Shown piece by piece: positions 10,601 to 19,469 of a stretch of 64,000 nt of DNA (positions are counted from its first letter, which is position 1; the number at the start of each line of letters is the position of its first letter). A program made the translations under genes and the position numbers. The stretch is from an uncultured Flavobacteriaceae bacterium. GTDB taxonomy: Bacteria > Bacteroidota > Bacteroidia > Flavobacteriales > Flavobacteriaceae. The stretch lies in NCBI GenBank assembly GCA_947493175.1, contig CANLQD010000006.1, positions 62,001-126,000 of the forward strand. Reading direction: 5' to 3'. Under the pieces are notes generated by a model. The model saw only the letters and a program-made list of their open reading frames with translations, was not told the origin of the DNA and did no database searches.

Positions 10601-11257
10601 GGAGCAGCAACCCTTCCCGAAATGTTTCCGGACGGATTGCTAGACGATGCCGAAAAGTTTACCTTCAACTATATGGAAAGTGCTTGGGTCGAAAATTTGG
10701 GAAATGGCTCCTTTAAAATGCACGCTTTACCTTTTGAAGCACAGCTAGCCCCTATCTACGGTATCTTACCTACAGATATCGATGGTGACGAATACGTTGA
10801 TTTATTACTCGTTGGAAATGATTTTGGAATGGAGGTACAACAAGGCAAAGCCGATGCATTAAACGGATTGGCGCTTAAAAACTTAGGGAAAAAAGGTTTT
10901 TCGGCACTGCCCATAGCCGAAAGTCACTTTTTTGTTCCCGGAAACGCAAAAAGTCTGGTATCCTTAGCAGTGAGAAAAGAAAAACAACTATTCATTGCCT
11001 CGCAAAACAATGATTCCTTAAAGGTATTTGAAAACCTTCAATTGCATAAAAAACAGGTAAAACTGATGGCCTCGGAGACCAAAGCCGAGATTAGCTATAA
11101 AAATGGCGAGAAGCAACTCAGAGAGTACTACTGGGGCGGTAGCTTTCAGTCACAATCCAGTCGTACCGTACCTGTGAACAATACGGTAAAAACTATTCGC
11201 TTTTTTGATAGTTTTGGAAAAGAGACCCGGGTTATCGAAAATGAGGATGTACAATAA
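7664..11257 (+). CDS. FG-GAP/VCBS repeat lipoprotein with ASPIC/UnbV domain
   Basis: A 1197-residue exported lipoprotein (lipobox LVTGC, Cys25). Two sets of FG-GAP/VCBS beta-propeller repeats with calcium-binding-like DxDxDGxxD loops (for example GDVNNDGFDDIFFAG, DFDKDGDLDVFIGV, DIDNDGDMDYVAGN) flank an ASPIC/UnbV domain at about residues 524-590. That domain has RVRLQGTHKNVQGIGSVAEV and IRIHWPDGREQ. Proteins of this architecture are very common next to SusC/SusD pairs in marine Bacteroidota and are thought to sit on the surface and bind carbohydrate, but their biochemical role is unknown. It has its own likely promoter and is convergent with the GH5 gene. Confidence 0.85.
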   Translation: MKIRTYIFKSPLFSVALLFLLVTGCKEKKPSTLFTVVAVTHSGLDFNNQLTENDSINIIDNEFVYNGAGVALGDVNNDGFDDIFFAGNQVANQLFLNKGDLRFEDISIGSNIQKPDTLMWSSGVSMVDINADGKLDIYVCNTFRRDSLQRHNLLYINQGVKNGIPEFKEMGQTYGLADDSYSSHAQFFDFDKDGDLDVFIGVNRIDDIDPGEFRPLEDDGTSPSRDRLYENIQSDGLGHPIFIDVSQKAGIRYHGYSHSTVIHDFNEDGWPDIYVANDFLSNDLVYINNQDGTFTNRAGDIFKHFSLSSMGSDIADVDKDGRMDIYTTEMQPYYNKRKKLFQGPSNYQKEIFTEKYGYEYQYARNTLQLNRGLNPESALPIFGDVGMLAGLQETDWSWAPLFADYDNDGWPDLLITNGFPKDVTDRDFGDFKITASRLLSKEKLIAAIPEIKIPNFVFKNRGGLDFEDYTKAWGLNFGTYSSGAAYGDLDKDGDLDLVINNINDPALLMENHADELQTADHFLRVRLQGTHKNVQGIGSVAEVFTQGVSQKKALLSGRGYLSQPEQVLHFGLGTIDQVDSIRIHWPDGREQLLGAVGVDTVLTIPYNPDQNPADYSKNPSHNPIYAEVSKTYGLNKFVGDHDFIDFNFQATLPHKFSQFGPALAVGDVNNDGLDDLFIAASRMFPEKWLLQQPDGSFQEREVAYKKSAKWEEEDAGTLLFDADSDGDLDLYIARGCGQYPAGHEFYTDRLYENDSKGNFKEATGSLPDITANSSSVKAADIDQDGDLDLFIGSRVLPFAYPTPDRSYILRNDSKKGNIKFTDITETAAKELLFAGMVSDALWTDFNNDSWPDLILATEWKPIRFFENKNGTLTEITQSTGIADHYGWWNSLAAADIDNDGDMDYVAGNYGKNIYFKGNQQEPVRLYAKDLDQNGTIDPLISYYLRDSIGTKKEYLYHPWQDVTKQYVGIRKKFNSFGEFGAATLPEMFPDGLLDDAEKFTFNYMESAWVENLGNGSFKMHALPFEAQLAPIYGILPTDIDGDEYVDLLLVGNDFGMEVQQGKADALNGLALKNLGKKGFSALPIAESHFFVPGNAKSLVSLAVRKEKQLFIASQNNDSLKVFENLQLHKKQVKLMASETKAEISYKNGEKQLREYYWGGSFQSQSSRTVPVNNTVKTIRFFDSFGKETRVIENEDVQ

Positions 11258-11311
11258 AGGGGTTGTGTTATCCCCAGACCTGGAAAACTGCTATCTGGAA
11301 ACAAACCAATC

Positions 11312-12430
11312 TTAATCACAAGATTCGGACCAACCATTCTCATAACGCTGGCGGAAATGATTTCTATTCCACCTTCCTTCTGCCGTAAGGTCTTTGGGGG
11401 TCCAATTTCCAGTGGGATCCGCCCCGGGATGAAAGGAGGAGCTCATTTCATCCTTGGTACTAAGAGACCATTTACTGTAACTAATTTGATTTTTATTCAA
11501 CCACTTTTCCCAGCTTTTCCAGGATAGGGAATCTACCGGATTGGCATTGGCACTCCTAGGTTTTCCAAAATTGACCCCTACCCGACCACATTCGGTAACC
11601 CATAACGGTAAACCCTTTGATAACGCATAGGTCGCATTCTTCCGTACCTCTTCTTTATGACGGCCAGCATAAAAGTGAAGTGTATAGGCGATGTTGGAAA
11701 CGGCATTTCCCTCAGCGTCTATCAAAATTGGATCATCAGCGGCTTGGTTCGTTAATTGATCCCAAAAAGGCGTGGGGACAATGATAATATTATCGGGATC
11801 ATGGGCACGAATAGTAGCTATTAATTCCTTCGAATATTCCCTAAGCTCTTCCCAAGTTTCATCTACTTCTTCGAGACTTTCCCCTGTAGGTTCGTTAAAA
11901 ATTTCATAGATTATGTTGGGATAAGCACCGTAATCCTGCGCCATTTTTTGAAAAAACTCCTTTGCCAACTTAGGGTGCGCATCATGTGCATGCCAATCAA
12001 TGATAAAATAAAGCCCTTTTTCAATAGCGGCTTCCACCCCGCTTCGCATAATATCCACAGCAGTTTGGGGATCATCTATATAACATCCTTCCAGTTCTAT
12101 CCCCATGGCTCCACGGATATATTGTACTTTCCAGTCGTCTCGTAGGGTTTCAAAGGCACCGGCATTCCAAAATTCCTTACCGCCCCAGTGATGCCAAAAC
12201 AAGCTCATTCCTGCTAGCTGCACAGGCTTCCCGCATTCACTCATTAACCGGGTACCATCAATGTGCAATTTCCCATAAAGTTCAACAGGCGTCGAAACTG
12301 CAACTGGTTCATCAATTTTCTCCGCTAGTGGCTTTGCATTCCCTCCTTTATACTTCTTGCAAGAAGGGAATACTGCTAACATCAGTAATACTATTGAAAC
12401 ATAGATAAAAACCGTTTTTATTTTATCCAT
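11312..12430 (-). CDS. GH5-family endoglucanase-like lipoprotein
   Basis: A 372-residue glycoside hydrolase family 5 protein. The lipobox (FPSC, Cys24) indicates anchoring in the periplasm or at the surface. The TIM-barrel landmarks of bacterial GH5 cellulases are present: LHIDGTRLMSECGKPVQLAG and MSLFWHHWGG at the N-terminus, YFIIDWHAHD on strand 4, the acid/base in EIFNEP (Glu180), and the nucleophile in LPLWVTECG (Glu280). The ATG at 12430 is preferred over an in-frame TTG at 12439 because it gives a clean signal peptide. It starts 5 bases after the sulfatase stop, so it is the last gene of a GH9-sulfatase-GH5 operon. The likely activity is endo-beta-1,4-glucanase or a related beta-glycanase; exact specificity is not determinable. 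Confidence 0.88.
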   Translation of the reverse strand: MDKIKTVFIYVSIVLLMLAVFPSCKKYKGGNAKPLAEKIDEPVAVSTPVELYGKLHIDGTRLMSECGKPVQLAGMSLFWHHWGGKEFWNAGAFETLRDDWKVQYIRGAMGIELEGCYIDDPQTAVDIMRSGVEAAIEKGLYFIIDWHAHDAHPKLAKEFFQKMAQDYGAYPNIIYEIFNEPTGESLEEVDETWEELREYSKELIATIRAHDPDNIIIVPTPFWDQLTNQAADDPILIDAEGNAVSNIAYTLHFYAGRHKEEVRKNATYALSKGLPLWVTECGRVGVNFGKPRSANANPVDSLSWKSWEKWLNKNQISYSKWSLSTKDEMSSSFHPGADPTGNWTPKDLTAEGRWNRNHFRQRYENGWSESCD

Positions 12431-12435
12431 CGAAA

Positions 12436-13923
12436 TCAATATTCCCCTTCATGTTTGTAGTCCCCATACCGATACTTGATGGTTCGCTTCAACGGAATGT
12501 TCATGCCATCGGTTTTTTCGAGCCAATCGTATATAGCTGTCGTCATAGACTTCACCAGTTCTTGCTTGTCTGGGTCTGCTATCAAATTGTACATCTCATC
12601 CGGATCATTTTTAATATCATACAGTTCGTTCCGATCCCAGATACCGTGGTACTTGATAAACTTGTAATCGTCGTTTCGCATCCCAAAAACAGTGGGTGTC
12701 ATGGGAAAATCGTATTCCCAATAATATTCATAAAAAATTTCCTTTCGTACCTTGGCGTCGGTATCCCCGGTTAAAATGGGAATAAATGAAACGCCGGGCA
12801 TGTTAGCCGGTTGTTTTATTCCGGCTTCTGCCAAAATGGTAGGTCCTATATCGATATTCTGCACCATTTTTGTAGGTGTATTTCCACCGTCGAACAATTC
12901 CGGACATCGTACCAATAAAGGTACTTTGACCGATTCTTCATAGAAATGCCTTTTATCGATCAAGCCGTGTTCTCCCCAACTAAAACCATTGTCTCCCATA
13001 TAAATGACCAAGGTAGATTCGTCAAGGCCCTCTTTTTTAAGATATTCCATAACCGTACCGATGCTTTCATCTACTCCTAAAAGGGTCTCACAATAGTCGA
13101 CTACCATTTCATGAATATCCCGATTATCATGATACATAAAATCGACTCCATGCCAACTGATGCGTTGATCAGCCACCCATTGCGGCCATTTTAAATCGCG
13201 ATAAGCTCCTGTTTTGGTCTGATCATAGGTAGGCGGTAAGCTGATTTTTTTGCCCTTGTAGGTTCCCTTATGGCGTCTTGCTGGTTGAAACCCGGCATGT
13301 ACGGCTTTGTGGGAAAGGTAGACGAAAAACGGTTTCTTTTTATCCCGTTGCTCTAGCCAATCTATCGCATGTTCTGTAAGCAAGTCAGTGATATAGGTCG
13401 AATCTTTGTAGGACGTTCGTTTGCCATTGATATTCAAGGTCGGGTTGTAATAGACACCCTGGCCCGGAAAGCTTTCCCAGTGGGTAAAGCCAGGTTGGGG
13501 TTCGTCTCCATGATCGCCCATGTGCCATTTGCCAAAAAAACTAGTCTGGTAGCCCGCTTTTTGCAGGTATTCAGGAAAAAACGTAAGATTGCCCGGGTTA
13601 GGGGCTTGATTATCGATAATCGTATGGGTATGTGAAAACTGTCCGGTAAGTATGGAGGCCCTGCTAGGAGAACATAATGATGTGGTCACAAAAGCATTCG
13701 GTAAATAAGCACCCTCTTTCGCCATTCTATCCATATTCGGAGTCTCTAACCAGGGTACTTTCCCCGTAAAGCCCATATAATCATAGCGATGGTCATCTGT
13801 TAATATGAAAATAACATTGCGTTGATTTTTCTTAGATGGTTCCGGTTCTGTAGTTGGAATAGCCTTTGCTACCCCAATCCATAGCATAACCAAAAGACTA
13901 CCGATAATTTTATGCTGTTTCAT
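12436..13923 (-). CDS. Family S1 (formylglycine-dependent) sulfatase
   Basis: A 495-residue exported type I sulfatase that would remove sulfate esters from a polysaccharide. The signal peptide covers about residues 1-21. The metal-binding aspartates are in ILTDDHR (43-44), and the active-site signature is SLCSPSRASILTG with Cys84 as the residue converted to formylglycine. GKWHMGD, the late metal site VIYMGDNGFSWGEHG, and the C-terminal ELYDIKNDPDEMYNL are also typical. The ATG at 13923 is chosen over an upstream TTG at 13929. It is the middle gene of the operon GH9-sulfatase-GH5. A formylglycine-generating enzyme is needed for activity and is not in this window. The sulfate position attacked cannot be read from the sequence. 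Confidence 0.93.
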   Translation of the reverse strand: MKQHKIIGSLLVMLWIGVAKAIPTTEPEPSKKNQRNVIFILTDDHRYDYMGFTGKVPWLETPNMDRMAKEGAYLPNAFVTTSLCSPSRASILTGQFSHTHTIIDNQAPNPGNLTFFPEYLQKAGYQTSFFGKWHMGDHGDEPQPGFTHWESFPGQGVYYNPTLNINGKRTSYKDSTYITDLLTEHAIDWLEQRDKKKPFFVYLSHKAVHAGFQPARRHKGTYKGKKISLPPTYDQTKTGAYRDLKWPQWVADQRISWHGVDFMYHDNRDIHEMVVDYCETLLGVDESIGTVMEYLKKEGLDESTLVIYMGDNGFSWGEHGLIDKRHFYEESVKVPLLVRCPELFDGGNTPTKMVQNIDIGPTILAEAGIKQPANMPGVSFIPILTGDTDAKVRKEIFYEYYWEYDFPMTPTVFGMRNDDYKFIKYHGIWDRNELYDIKNDPDEMYNLIADPDKQELVKSMTTAIYDWLEKTDGMNIPLKRTIKYRYGDYKHEGEY

Positions 13924-13969
13924 AAGCAACTTGTTTTCAATAAAAATTTATGTGTACGATTTGAAAGTA

Positions 13970-15700
13970 TCAATTTGATTCTTGTTCTAAAAAGCCTAGC
14001 ACATATGTCAAAGGTGCATTCCAATTCAGGCAAATTTCATTACTGGCATAGCTAGGCTCTTGATCCACCCAACTTTGCATGGGCGAGGGATTTTCCGGAT
14101 ACACGGCACCCCCGGCGACATCTTGCAACCTGCTATTAGGACCACCGGAAAGGAGTCCGGGTACAGGTTCGTCGATACCATCGGCAGCACTTTGTCGGTG
14201 ATGGATAGACATGGGCGTTTTATCTCCAAAACCAGTGACATAACTAACACCCATGGCGTTATTGCCCAAAATATAGTCCATTGCTTGTTGAACCCCTGTT
14301 AAATAAGCAGGCTTAGGGTCTAACTGGTAAGCTTGTGCCATGATCATAGCCGCATTTAAAATATCGCTGTTCGACCCCCAATGAAAGTCATCGACCGGTT
14401 GAAAATAGTCGAGCGCCGCCGCTTTCTTCATCAAAGCGTCTGCAGAATTTAGGATGCCCTGACGCATCTTTTCGTACAGATCGGCAGGAATGGTTTCTTT
14501 ATGGTTCAAAAGAGTAAACATTCCGAGAAATCGCATAAATCCGGTCCAGCTTTCCCCTGGCTTGAAGGTAAAATTCATTGATCCGGTCTGTAAATGTTGC
14601 AGATAGCTCGTATCTTTTGTCGATACGAAAAGCTCCGCATCTGCCCAAAACCACTCATCGTCAAAGTTGGCGTCCCCATACTGTCCCGTATGAATGTCTT
14701 CAGGATTTGTAAATTCAACGGCAGGATGTTCCAAAGCCCATGCATACGCCTTTTTTGCCGCCTGCAAACACTTAGTGGCATACAAAGGGTCCATATCCTT
14801 AAATACACGGTAGGCTTGTGCAGCACTGGCGGCAAAATCCAAGGTAGCCGTGGTTCCCTTTCCTACAATATAGCGTTGGCTTACCGCTTTGTTTGGCATT
14901 ACCATACCTTCAAAATTTTTAGTGGTCAGCTTATGAAAGAGGCCGCCATCTTCATCCTGCATGGTCAATGTCCAATCCATCTCATAACGCAATTCATCGA
15001 GATAATCGCTTTTTCCATTCCCACTCTCTGGAATATTCAACGCGTTATCAGGAACGCTATTCGGATACTCCTCTTCCAACAAATACAACTGTCCCAGTGG
15101 AAAGGCGGCATTTACGATATACTTATTGTAATCACCCGCATCGTACCAGCCTCCGGGAGAGGACAAATACCCTTCTTCTTTTCCGCTGGAGGGATGAAAT
15201 AAAAGGCTATCATCGGGATGTGCCATTGCTCTGTGCCATTTGCCTGCATGCTTTTCCTCCAAAGGCATACTGACACGTTGATAATAAAGCCCTTTGATAG
15301 ACCCTAAAAAGGTTTCTTGAAGTACGTTGTTCTTAATCTCAAAAGGATATGAATATCCAATGTCGGGTACCAAGACCATATAGGTACCCTCCTGAACGAT
15401 TTCCGAAAAGTCGGCAATTCGCACCGTCTCCCCGGCCAACTTCCAATCCTTGGATTCTGAAAGCGTTCCGGTCATTACCACATTCATGGTAACACTATCG
15501 ACCACCATAAATTTTTCAATCTCACCCCCATCGACTATTGTGGCTTTCTTTATAGCTTTTGGGTAATATCCTATTTGGTTCAATCGAATTTGTTCACTAA
15601 AAGTATCGGTAAGTGGCGGAAGCGATTCTTCACAATTTAAAAATAAGATGCTACCTAAAACCACAAGGGGCGTGCGAATCGCATGGAAAAAACGCTTCAT
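13970..15700 (-). CDS. GH9-family endoglucanase-like lipoprotein
   Basis: A 576-residue glycoside hydrolase family 9 enzyme that uses an inverting mechanism on beta-1,4-glucan-type chains. A lipoprotein signal ends at Cys23 (LFLNC). Residues about 35-125 are the CelD-type N-terminal Ig-like domain (IRLNQIGYYP...). The (alpha/alpha)6 catalytic domain follows, with GGWYDAGDYNKY (aspartates 187 and 190), SYVTGFGDKTPMSIHHR, and the general acid Glu555 in PSYASNEICLNWNAPL. The length is standard for theme-B GH9 proteins. It is the first gene of a minus-strand operon with the sulfatase (46 bases away) and GH5. It is divergent from the SLC13 gene, and the shared intergenic region should hold both promoters. 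Confidence 0.93.
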   Translation of the reverse strand: MKRFFHAIRTPLVVLGSILFLNCEESLPPLTDTFSEQIRLNQIGYYPKAIKKATIVDGGEIEKFMVVDSVTMNVVMTGTLSESKDWKLAGETVRIADFSEIVQEGTYMVLVPDIGYSYPFEIKNNVLQETFLGSIKGLYYQRVSMPLEEKHAGKWHRAMAHPDDSLLFHPSSGKEEGYLSSPGGWYDAGDYNKYIVNAAFPLGQLYLLEEEYPNSVPDNALNIPESGNGKSDYLDELRYEMDWTLTMQDEDGGLFHKLTTKNFEGMVMPNKAVSQRYIVGKGTTATLDFAASAAQAYRVFKDMDPLYATKCLQAAKKAYAWALEHPAVEFTNPEDIHTGQYGDANFDDEWFWADAELFVSTKDTSYLQHLQTGSMNFTFKPGESWTGFMRFLGMFTLLNHKETIPADLYEKMRQGILNSADALMKKAAALDYFQPVDDFHWGSNSDILNAAMIMAQAYQLDPKPAYLTGVQQAMDYILGNNAMGVSYVTGFGDKTPMSIHHRQSAADGIDEPVPGLLSGGPNSRLQDVAGGAVYPENPSPMQSWVDQEPSYASNEICLNWNAPLTYVLGFLEQESN

Positions 15701-15863
15701 TAGTTTTCTTTTTAGTTATCCTAGAAAAGTACTAAAAAATCAGGAATATCGATTGCTGTTATTCCGTCATTTGACGACGGGAAATCATCATGTACTCAAA
15801 AATTGCGGCAAATGCAGGCGTAATTTAAAAAATAGCCCTAGTTTTCATCTACAATACTTATCA

Positions 15864-17339
15864 ATGAATTATAAATCAGTAGGACGTTGGCTTGGGTTGA
15901 TACTTTTTGGTATAGTCCTTCTGGTCCCTTTTCCAGAGGAACTTTCACCAGAAGCCCAGAAAACCGCGGCTGTGGCGGTGCTCATGATTATCTGGTGGAT
16001 CAGCGAGACGATACCTATCTATATGACCGCTTTTTTGCCCATTGTTTTGTTCCCACTTTTTGGTATCATGACTTCGGCGGAAACAACCCGAAGTTATGGG
16101 CATGATTACGTTTTAATGCTTTTGGGTGCGTTCATGCTTGCAAAAGGGGTTGAAAGGCAAGGCTTGCATAAGCGCTTGGCACTAGTTACTATAGGTGTTT
16201 TGGGGTCAAGCAAACGCTTCATCATTTTAGGTTTTATGGTGGCTACCGCTTTTTTGTCTATGTGGATAACCAATATGGCCGTCGTGCTCATTATGTTACC
16301 GATCGCTATGGCCGTTGCCCAAAAAGAACCCATCGATTCACGCAAAAATTTTGGACTTGCCCTATTATTAGGTATCGCTTATGCCGCAAGTATCGGTGGT
16401 ACGGGAACTTTGATAGGGACACCACCCAACATGGTTTTCGCCGGTTTGTTAAACAAACTATATCCAGGGGCACCCGATATTGATTTCTTTGGATGGATGA
16501 AAGTTGGTGTTCCCGTAGTAGTCCTCTTTGTACCCATTGTTTGGTTTTATCTGATGCACTTCTTCAAAATTTCTGGAAATATGCAAGGTGGGAATACCGT
16601 TATCACCGAAGAACGAAACGCCATTGGCAAGGCCTCCGTCGGAGAAAAAAGGGTATTTTATATTTTCCTTTTCACTGCCATAGGTTGGATTTTCAAGAAA
16701 CGGCTTACACTTGGGACATTCGCCCTACCAGGTTGGAGCGATCTTTTAGGTGTAGCCGATTACGTGCATGACAGCACCGTTGCCCTTTTTGGAGCAGTAC
16801 TATTATTTATGGTCAATGATGGAAATAGACAAAAACTAATGGATTGGAAAGCTGCCAAAACCGTACCTTGGGGAGTAGCCATGTTCTTAGGTGGCGGCTT
16901 GGCCTTGGGAGCGGCTTTCAAAGGTTCAGGACTGGCAGATTGGGTCGGAAACTCATTTACCCTATTGGGAAGCTTCCCCAATTTTTTAATTATTCTTTTA
17001 GTCGTCGCCCTTGTTATTTTCATTACGGAGGTTAATTCCAATACGGCAACGGCCACTATATTTCTTCCTATTTTGGCGACGATGGCGGTAGCGGGAAGTA
17101 TTCATCCACTGCTTTTGATGATTCCTGCGACTTTTGCTTGTTCCTTTGCCTTTATGCTCCCCTCCGGAACGGGAACCAACACCGTAATTTTTGCCAGCGA
17201 CCAAATTACCATTCAGGAAATGGCAAAAACGGGCTTTTGGCTTAATTTACTGTTCACACTACTGCTTCCTTTAGTACTTTATTTTGTGATTTTACCACTT
17301 ATGGGCATTGACGCCTCGGTGCCGGAATGGGCAAATTGA
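15864..17339 (+). CDS. SLC13/DASS-family sodium:dicarboxylate (or sulfate) symporter
   Basis: A 491-residue inner-membrane symporter with about 11-12 membrane segments. Family landmarks are IIWWISETIPIYMTAFLPIV, FLSMWITNMAVVLIMLPIA, the SNT-type motif GGTGTLIGTPPNMVF in the first half, and TEVNSNTATATIFLPI plus MLPSGTGTNTVIF in the second. These repeated re-entrant loops bind sodium and a carboxylate or sulfate. The ATG at 15864 is used because a longer frame from 15648 would overlap the divergent GH9 gene and lack hydrophobic character. Sitting between glycan-degradation operons that include a sulfatase, it may move sulfate or an organic acid released during catabolism; this is an inference. 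Confidence 0.88.
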   Translation: MNYKSVGRWLGLILFGIVLLVPFPEELSPEAQKTAAVAVLMIIWWISETIPIYMTAFLPIVLFPLFGIMTSAETTRSYGHDYVLMLLGAFMLAKGVERQGLHKRLALVTIGVLGSSKRFIILGFMVATAFLSMWITNMAVVLIMLPIAMAVAQKEPIDSRKNFGLALLLGIAYAASIGGTGTLIGTPPNMVFAGLLNKLYPGAPDIDFFGWMKVGVPVVVLFVPIVWFYLMHFFKISGNMQGGNTVITEERNAIGKASVGEKRVFYIFLFTAIGWIFKKRLTLGTFALPGWSDLLGVADYVHDSTVALFGAVLLFMVNDGNRQKLMDWKAAKTVPWGVAMFLGGGLALGAAFKGSGLADWVGNSFTLLGSFPNFLIILLVVALVIFITEVNSNTATATIFLPILATMAVAGSIHPLLLMIPATFACSFAFMLPSGTGTNTVIFASDQITIQEMAKTGFWLNLLFTLLLPLVLYFVILPLMGIDASVPEWAN

Positions 17340-17394
17340 AAGCTGAACCAAAGTCGAAGAATATAAACCCGGATAGGGATCCAAAAAAATAGGT

Positions 17395-18120
17395 TCAAGG
17401 TGTTTCACTGCGGGACTGCTCTATAAACCAGTCATATAGTTCTTCGGTATTGTAGGCAGGAATCCAAGAATCATGGCCTACTCCAGGATACCGTGTAAAC
17501 TTTACATCGTAACCCATTGATAGCAAACGTGCCACCATGGTCTCGGATTCTGAAATGGGAATCGATTGGTCTTCTTCCCCATGAAATACCCAGATGGGCA
17601 TTTTTTTATCGATCCAAGCTGCATAGGGCAAAGGGGTCATCCCACAAACCACGGCCAAAGCTGCAAAAGTATCAGGATATTGTACGGCCATTTCCCAGGC
17701 GGCTCCCCCACCCCTACTTAGACCCGTTAGGTAAATGCGATTAGTATCTATACGGTGATTTTGAACAATCGTATCCAATAGCTGCTTCAAAGCAACCGTG
17801 TTCCACCATTTCTTCTTATGCGGATTCTGCGGTGCTAAAATCAAAAACGGAAATTGCTTTCCCCTTGCGATCAGCTTCGGAGGGCCATTTCGCTTTACAG
17901 CAACCAAACTATCACCGGACTCCCCTCCGCCGTGCAAAAACAATAGTAAGGGAAATTTATCTTCCGGACTGGTTTCGTATGCCTCTGGAAAATAGAGATA
18001 GTAATCAAACGTTTCTTTCGTAACCGTTTCTTGTTGTGCGTCGATCAGCTGTGGTTTTGATTGTGCCGCACAGCTTTGAAACAGCATAATGATCGAAAGG
18101 TAGTAAAGGTAGTTTTTCAA
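17395..18120 (-). CDS. Alpha/beta-hydrolase lipoprotein, probable carbohydrate esterase
   Basis: A 241-residue exported hydrolase (lipobox FQSC, Cys17). It shows the alpha/beta-hydrolase fold: oxyanion strand LLLFLHGGGESGDS, nucleophile elbow GLSRGGG with Ser135, acid Asp184 in HGEEDQSIP, and His216 in YPGVGHDSW. This is the pattern of PHB-depolymerase/feruloyl-esterase-like enzymes often found in PULs, where they cleave acetyl, feruloyl or other esters from glycans. It is the last gene of a minus-strand operon after two FG-GAP proteins. Substrate unknown. Confidence 0.8.
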   Translation of the reverse strand: MKNYLYYLSIIMLFQSCAAQSKPQLIDAQQETVTKETFDYYLYFPEAYETSPEDKFPLLLFLHGGGESGDSLVAVKRNGPPKLIARGKQFPFLILAPQNPHKKKWWNTVALKQLLDTIVQNHRIDTNRIYLTGLSRGGGAAWEMAVQYPDTFAALAVVCGMTPLPYAAWIDKKMPIWVFHGEEDQSIPISESETMVARLLSMGYDVKFTRYPGVGHDSWIPAYNTEELYDWFIEQSRSETP

Positions 18121-18214
18121 AGGATCTATGTTTAGCGTACGAAGATAGGCATCCTTATCGGCACTTTGCTACACCGACAATTATATCAATTTCAAGAAAA
18201 GTCTGATCAACTGG

Positions 18215-19459
18215 CTATTTAATCGTATTCTCCAACACAAAAAAATCGGTTGCCTCGTGGTTAGGGTACCGAAAAATATCCATATCTCCATCACCGTCGT
18301 AATCGATGGCTTGCCCATTGTAAACCCCTTCTTTCTCAATAATCATTTCTTCATAATCCGCATAGTTGCCTTGATTCAAAAAGATGGAGACCTCAAAATT
18401 GGATTTATCCAGGTTAACCGCACGGGCAGAATTAATCCCGGCTAGCACGTCAAAATCACCATCTAAATCAAAATCGTAGACTTGTAAGGTATGGCAGGCA
18501 GGAATACTATCCTTGATAATGCGGCTTTGCCATTCATTATTCTGCTTTTTATAGGCTACCAAGGGGTAACCGGCACGCTCTGAATGCGCCATGTAAATTT
18601 CAACCCTATTATCTCCATCGACATCGACTGTAAAGGTTTTGGTCCCGTTTCGTGACCAATCACCCTCCTGGTTGTTCCACATTTCATTTAGATTTTCTAC
18701 ACGCCATTCTTTTGTAAGGTCATCTCCGGGATTGTAATACACGAGTCCCGTAGCAACAATATCAGGAAAACTATCATTGTCCATGTTGCCTACGGCCATC
18801 CCTTCATGCAACACCTCATCTTGAATAAACTGAACACGCTCCCAGGTGTCTGAATCTTTTTGCTGAAAAACGCTCAAGGTATGCTCGTCAAAGGTAAGGA
18901 TTGCCAAATCTAGCTTGCCATCTATATTAAAGTCGGCAAAACTTACGTCCTTCACGGCATCGGGCACGGTGCCTATGGTATGTGATTTCCAATCACCTCC
19001 CGTATTCTCATACCAGAAGAGCTCTGCCGTAGCACCTGCATCGGTCCACTCGCCCGGATGCTTTATGGCTATGACATCTATATCGCCATCACCATCGATA
19101 TCATTGGCTTCCAAATCCCCACCTGCGAAAAGCCCACCAGTTGTCGGCTTCTCGGCAATGATATGTAATTCCCAAAGACCTGGCTCTTTTTTTCCTTGAT
19201 AATAACCAAGATAGCCACCAGCAGAATTATTATTGATGAACAGCAAATCGGCAATGCCATCTCCTGTTACATCCGCCGGAGTATGTGCCCACCAAAATTT
19301 GGCACTATCAACAATTTTGCGTTGTTCAAAGGCTAATTCTTTCGGTACTTCCGCTGCTGTTTCCGGAGCTACCTCTTTTTTTACCTCCTTACAAGACTGG
19401 AAGGCTCCTGTGGCCAACAAACAAAGAACTGTAAGAGTGTGATAACTGTAATTTTTCAT
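18215..19459 (-). CDS. FG-GAP/VCBS repeat lipoprotein
   Basis: A 414-residue lipoprotein (FQSC, Cys23) made almost wholly of FG-GAP/VCBS propeller repeats. Examples are ADVTGDGIADLLFINNNS, NDIDGDGDIDVIAIKHPG, VDVDGDNRVEIYMA, YDFDLDGDFDVLAGI and IDYDGDGDMDIFRY, with interleaved WYEN and NPGD segments. The ATG at 19459 is chosen because it begins a clean lipoprotein signal; a frame open 26 codons further upstream would overlap the preceding gene. It starts 10 bases after the stop of the 1070-residue FG-GAP protein, so the two are co-translated neighbours. It is probably a surface binding protein or partner of its neighbour; no enzyme motif is seen. Confidence 0.8.
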   Translation of the reverse strand: MKNYSYHTLTVLCLLATGAFQSCKEVKKEVAPETAAEVPKELAFEQRKIVDSAKFWWAHTPADVTGDGIADLLFINNNSAGGYLGYYQGKKEPGLWELHIIAEKPTTGGLFAGGDLEANDIDGDGDIDVIAIKHPGEWTDAGATAELFWYENTGGDWKSHTIGTVPDAVKDVSFADFNIDGKLDLAILTFDEHTLSVFQQKDSDTWERVQFIQDEVLHEGMAVGNMDNDSFPDIVATGLVYYNPGDDLTKEWRVENLNEMWNNQEGDWSRNGTKTFTVDVDGDNRVEIYMAHSERAGYPLVAYKKQNNEWQSRIIKDSIPACHTLQVYDFDLDGDFDVLAGINSARAVNLDKSNFEVSIFLNQGNYADYEEMIIEKEGVYNGQAIDYDGDGDMDIFRYPNHEATDFFVLENTIK

Positions 19460-19469
19460 GGTCTGATCT

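Noticed and set aside
14594..15202. 202-codon plus-strand frame inside the GH9 gene
   Set aside because: It is antisense to a well-supported enzyme with intact catalytic motifs; the translated peptide shows no family features.
15648..15863. Longer start for the SLC13 symporter (71 extra codons)
   Set aside because: The extension overlaps the divergent GH9 start, is basic and not membrane-like, and the ATG at 15864 begins directly before the first membrane helix.
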